This document shows, piece after piece, positions 60,101-64,000 of a stretch of DNA of 64,000 bases. Source of the DNA: Owenia fusiformis (lineage: Eukaryota > Annelida > Polychaeta > Sabellida > Oweniidae); contig CAIIXF020000010.1 in NCBI GenBank assembly GCA_903813345.2, positions 27,054,425 to 27,118,424 of the forward strand, written 5' to 3'. The position numbers were made by a program, and so were the translations under genes. A model generated the notes under the pieces. It ran no database searches. It was not told the origin of the DNA and was given only the letters and a program-made list of their open reading frames with translations. The stretch's first letter is position 1. Every line of letters starts with the position of its first letter.

Positions 60101-63100
60101 ACGTGTGGCTTAAACCTTCCTATTATTAATCGCACTTAACTTCAATTGCAAAATGGACTAAGTAACTTATTTGACCAACATACAGTCACAAACTGGTTTA
60201 GTTTACTCTTAAGTTTTTTCGCAAGTCCTGGTTGTACTTACTGATCATTGTTGAGCCCATAGCCGTAGAATCCAGACGCAGTTGACACACCCACTATCAA
60301 CACTGGGATCCCTTTAAAACAACCAATAAATAAACACGAACCATAAATTATTTGTACCTATTTGTAAAAATTCCATTGTGAAAAAACTTAATGGTTGGAC
60401 TTACCAAAACCAATAAGAGTGTAAACCTTCAAGTTCCTAAGTTTGGACTGGTATACGACAATAACATAGAGATAAAGATGGAGTCCCTCAACCAACATCC
60501 ACGCGAATGCGGACAGCCAGAGCAAGTGAAGCAGAACACTAACAAGACGACACGCCAGCTACAATGACAATGCGGTATGTGCAATACTAATAACTATAAC
60601 GTTCCTATTTTTCAAATAGAATAGGGATAATCTACATAGGGATAATGTAAATTATCTTGAATTCGTTGCTTTTTAATTAGAAAGAACGGTTATGAAGTTG
60701 GGTTGATGCTTGGCGTATTTGATGTCAGAACTCACAATTCAATAAAACTTGCCAAAGCCTTTACCTGATTTCCAACCGCTTGTTGGCCCGCCAAGAAAGT
60801 AATATTGGCAGATGAGATGACTGCGATGAGAACCTTATGAATTGTCATACGATCAGAGTCAAGCGAGCGAGTAGTGAGGAGGACAGCAAAGGAAGCCAAC
60901 AAGCAAACAGTTGCGATGCTGCAGCCTGCGTAAGTGATGATGTCCAACGCCTGACTATGACCAGTCACAATCTAGAATTAGACACAGTACAAATGCAATA
61001 TGGTTATAGTCATAAAAATGTTGATCAAAATGTCCAGCACATCGATCAGAGTATTTTTTAGGCATCGAGAAGTATTGCAAATATAATTTATGAGGCTTTA
61101 TGTACCTGAATGTCCACCACTTGCAAGAGTACGGCAAAGTTTGTAGTATGATTGCAGTAACAGTGTGTAGTTTCACTGCCAATCTCTATGCTTTCGCAGC
61201 CTTCAGAACTCCACATTCCTCCAGTTGGTAGACTCGAGTTAAACATCCAGAACACACAGATTCCAGCTGCATCGCTGTCATTTTGGTTCTGCAAGATGCA
61301 GGAATATTGCAACTTGAGAAACTGCATGTGCATTAAAAACCTTACTTGCTCATAGAATTCGAATAAAAGAAGCCTTCATGTTCGTGGATGAGTCGATCAC
61401 TAAAGAAGTGAAAGCTCTTAAATGAGGAACAATTAAGTTAAGTAGGGTCATAGTCATAACTCACCTAATATGGGTAAGTTGACATAAATATAAAGACTTA
61501 CAATTGTTTGAAGGGAGTATAGTATTGGAACGCTGACGGGATCCCTCTCAAGCAATACTTGGACAGATATGACGTTACTACCAACACGGTCAACACTGAA
61601 AACAGTGAAGCATTTGTGAATATAGATCATGTACATGTACCTCACGTATACAAAAATTTCCATAATATACATCTTTAGTCGTATCTAGATGAGGTTTATA
61701 TACAAAATTGAATTGGTTGCAAATGCAAAAGGTAACACGTTATTTTATAGTGATTTATATTATATTTTTGTTAAAATTGTGTATTGAGACCGATTTGAAG
61801 AAAGTTTTCAACATATAGAAAATCGGCTCTGTTAGGCAAAAATACGGATATAAAATAATGACTCAAATATCGATAATAAATAAAATGTTTGTCATTGAAG
61901 TTATTTGTAAAGACATGTACCTTTTAACTCCAGTATAGTTACTTGGTAGCATTCTCCACATGTCTTTATACATAATATGCACAACAGTGACGTTTGAATC
62001 CACTAGAATGAGAAAATACATTAGCTATACATATGACGAATTTAAAATTAAAATTCTCCCAACAGCATTAAGAGAAGTATAAATATATCCAACATGGATC
62101 ATTTCCCAATAGAACTTTATACTCTGTTGCACTCCAATAATACATACATACATGGCGTCACTTGGGCATGGGATGAACTTACGTGAATGGTCTTGGTGAA
62201 GCACGTCAACATTGGCATGGAGCTTTGTGACACCCATTGCATCATTGTATGTGTTCATTGTCCCAAAATCCTTCAAGCGTGACCTCCTGGCGTAAAAGAC
62301 TGAAACAATAGAAAGCTGTTTAATGCCCCGGGTTTTTGATATACAGTACTATAAAAAGAAGAATGTCTCTGAAATAAGATACCAAAGAAAAGGTCTTCAT
62401 GAAATGGATTTCGAAGGACTAAAAATTATTAAGACCATGGACCTCAAATTACCTTTAGGGAAGTTAATGACACGTATATGTTCCATTTTATTTCAACATT
62501 AGGTAAATACAACACATAAAATACTCATATTAATCATATCTCAGTGATTATTCTTAAGCCCCGTCGTTGTACTAAGTAACTATTCGTAACAATTGAAACT
62601 GAAAATTTCAAAATTCAACAAAATAATACTGTAAAACAAAAATCATAATTTACCCAGTTGATCGCTTTGTGCCCAACACTCTCAGCTTTTGAAGAGTGTA
62701 TGGGAGCGTTGTGAGCAATTGTGTTTCACTCTTTGGTGTTAGTAAAAGCGAACTCACCAATACAATCTCTGGTTATTTCGTACTCTTCTTCGTGAAGCAT
62801 GGTGGTGAAGATATGGGCAGCTAATTTTTCAACGTGAAACATCAATTCACTGCCGGTATTCCAGATATTTTGTAAAGTGTCCATACCTTTCCTATTTGCG
62901 TCACTTAGTAAATTGTTTACTAAGTCTGCTATCAACTAAAAGTAAATCATATATATTTTTACTCTTATCTTTTCTCTACTTTTAGAATTGTCTGTGTATA
63001 ATATATGATCAGATCAGAGTCATGTGATCAATCCGAAGAGGGTTGGATGTCATGCATAGTCTAAAAATATGAGAAAACGAGCTAATGACAATAAAAACTA

Positions 63101-63983
63101 CCTGCATAGAATAATTTAAGTGGGACCCATCCATATTCGAATCCACGATCCATTCCACTTGAACACCAAGAAAGTGAACTGTTTTCATTATGTCTTCTGG
63201 CGTCATATTTCCCGCTGTTTGCTCAACTACATCGGCGATATATTTGAGTTGACTTGAGGCACTTGGACGAAGTTGGAAAGAGACCTTTTCATCTTCTGCA
63301 CTATAGCTAGTCGAATGTCTCGCGGCACTGTTCGGAGGATTTGTTGTCCTAATACTTGTTGGAGCATTTGATGCACTGGCTGCAGCATTTGCTATGCTGG
63401 TTAAATCATTCATTGTACTGGTCGGAGCATCTGTTGTAATGGTTGGAGCATGTGTACTGGTCAAAGAATTTGTTGTACTGGCTGGGGCATTTGTTTTACT
63501 GGTTGGGGAATTTGTTCTACTAGTTGAAGCACTTGTTTTAGTCATTGAATTGTCTCTAGTGTTCAATGAATTGCTGGTTGTAGAGTTGTCACTATTAATA
63601 TCCAAGATATCAAATTGACAGATGTAACGCGCCTTGTATGAACAGTCTTTGCTTTCCCACCGATTTATTTCTGTTGTCTTTGTTCCAATTTGAATGAGGA
63701 CACATTGCTCCAACTCCGGATAGTCTGGTTCCCCGACCTTCCAAGCTGCGTAAGATGCTTTCGAGCCGTTGTGCCAGCACCATTGACATGTTTCCGAATA
63801 CTCCAAACCAATCCAATAAGCCTTGTTCCTATAAAAAATGAGTATCAATTGTAAGTATCACTAAACCTAAATATTGAACCTTTCAATCATCTCTGAATAA
63901 TTAAAGCTATATTAACATACTGCAGATCAGAGCCAAGGGAGCATTTAGTGATTTAATGTAGGCATTCGAATTTGCAGTTGTCT
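57146..63983 (-). CDS. Adhesion GPCR with C-type lectin domain, mucin-like stalk, GAIN/GPS and 7TM (N-terminus outside window)
   Basis: Exons in transcript order: (63983-63921, see findings), 63828-63102, 62935-62758, 62299-62183, 62002-61921, 61595-61502, 61288-61106, 60971-60765, 60558-60405, 60311-60242, 59648-59582, 59446-59361, 59061-58935, 58724-58599, 58153-57146. From 63828 on, phases close and give 1074 residues. Order: C-type lectin half-domain (AYWIGLEYSE, GEPDYPELEQC, RWESKDCSYKARYICQ); a stalk of short Ser/Thr/Pro repeats; GAIN-like region; GPS (CVFWMF...GCESI...CYCNHTTNF); seven membrane segments, including ITYAGCSIATVCLLASF, HLLWLSAFAWMLVEGLHLYL, LTLTPILGLTWAFGLLAV and FAILNSMQGVFVFLFF, typical of family B2. 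The cytoplasmic tail is about 370 residues and Ser/Arg/Asn-rich. The C-terminus VLQDI is not a classic PDZ ligand. Plasma-membrane receptor; ligand unknown. Upstream exons (signal peptide, start of the lectin domain) lie beyond 64000. Confidence 0.92.
63921..63983 (-). other. Candidate lectin-domain exon with apparent frameshift
   Basis: A TTTTAG acceptor precedes 63983, and the exon would end at 63921 before GTATGT, in the right phase for the next exon (CA|G completes Gln, then NKAYWIGL). One frame reads TTANSNAYIKSL and another, shifted, reads CSLGSDLQ into the next exon. Both pieces look like lectin-domain sequence (..AFIKSL..GSDLQ-N-AYWIGL), but the frame that joins the next exon meets a TAA between them. 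Either a frameshift or an assembly error is present, or I have misplaced the exon. Confidence 0.45.
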
Positions 63984-64000
63984 CTAAAATAATCATTACT

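Noticed and set aside
63394-63618. Plus-strand Val/Leu-rich frame resembling a membrane protein
   Set aside because: Complement of the Ser/Thr stalk repeats.

Overview
The window is AT-rich animal nuclear DNA with spliced genes, long introns and many short non-autonomous transposons. Four protein-coding genes can be reconstructed. Their families, and the CAGGGTG-type mariner MITEs, point to a marine invertebrate (deuterostome or lophotrochozoan); I cannot place it more precisely. I see no rRNA, intact tRNA, CRISPR array or prokaryotic operon.

Layout. (1) 3.8-42.3 kb, minus strand: a complete DAZAP1/Hrb27C-type two-RRM RNA-binding protein, 12 coding exons over 38 kb, 447 residues. Its introns carry most of the repeats: TA-flanked MITEs, a piggyBac-like MITE, a 1.7-kb transposon inside a minisatellite, a 3.7-kb inverted repeat, a 1.5-kb repeat element and a 0.5-kb palindrome. 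(2) 46.2-47.6 kb, plus strand: an intronless forkhead gene, FoxQ2-like but divergent, head-to-head with DAZAP1. (3) 49.9-53.2 kb, minus strand: hydroxylysine kinase HYKK, 6 coding exons, 402 residues. (4) 57.1 kb to the right edge, minus strand: an adhesion GPCR with a C-type lectin domain, a mucin-like Ser/Thr stalk, a GAIN/GPS region, seven membrane segments and a long Ser-rich tail; its N-terminus lies beyond the window.

The most unusual structure is at the end of DAZAP1 exon 4. The exon/intron boundary itself (15 nt of exon plus 15 nt of intron including the GT donor) is tandemly repeated 13 times. The array keeps the reading frame and has no stop, and its first and last copies carry the same GTAAGT donor. 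Choice among these donors could add 0 to 12 decapeptides inside RRM2 without a frameshift.

The genes have unrelated roles (mRNA splicing/translation, transcription, lysine catabolism, adhesion signalling); nothing suggests a functional cluster. Splice sites were assigned by hand from GT/AG signals, phase continuity and protein-family knowledge, and all exon phases in the three spliced genes close consistently apart from one suspicious exon at the right edge.
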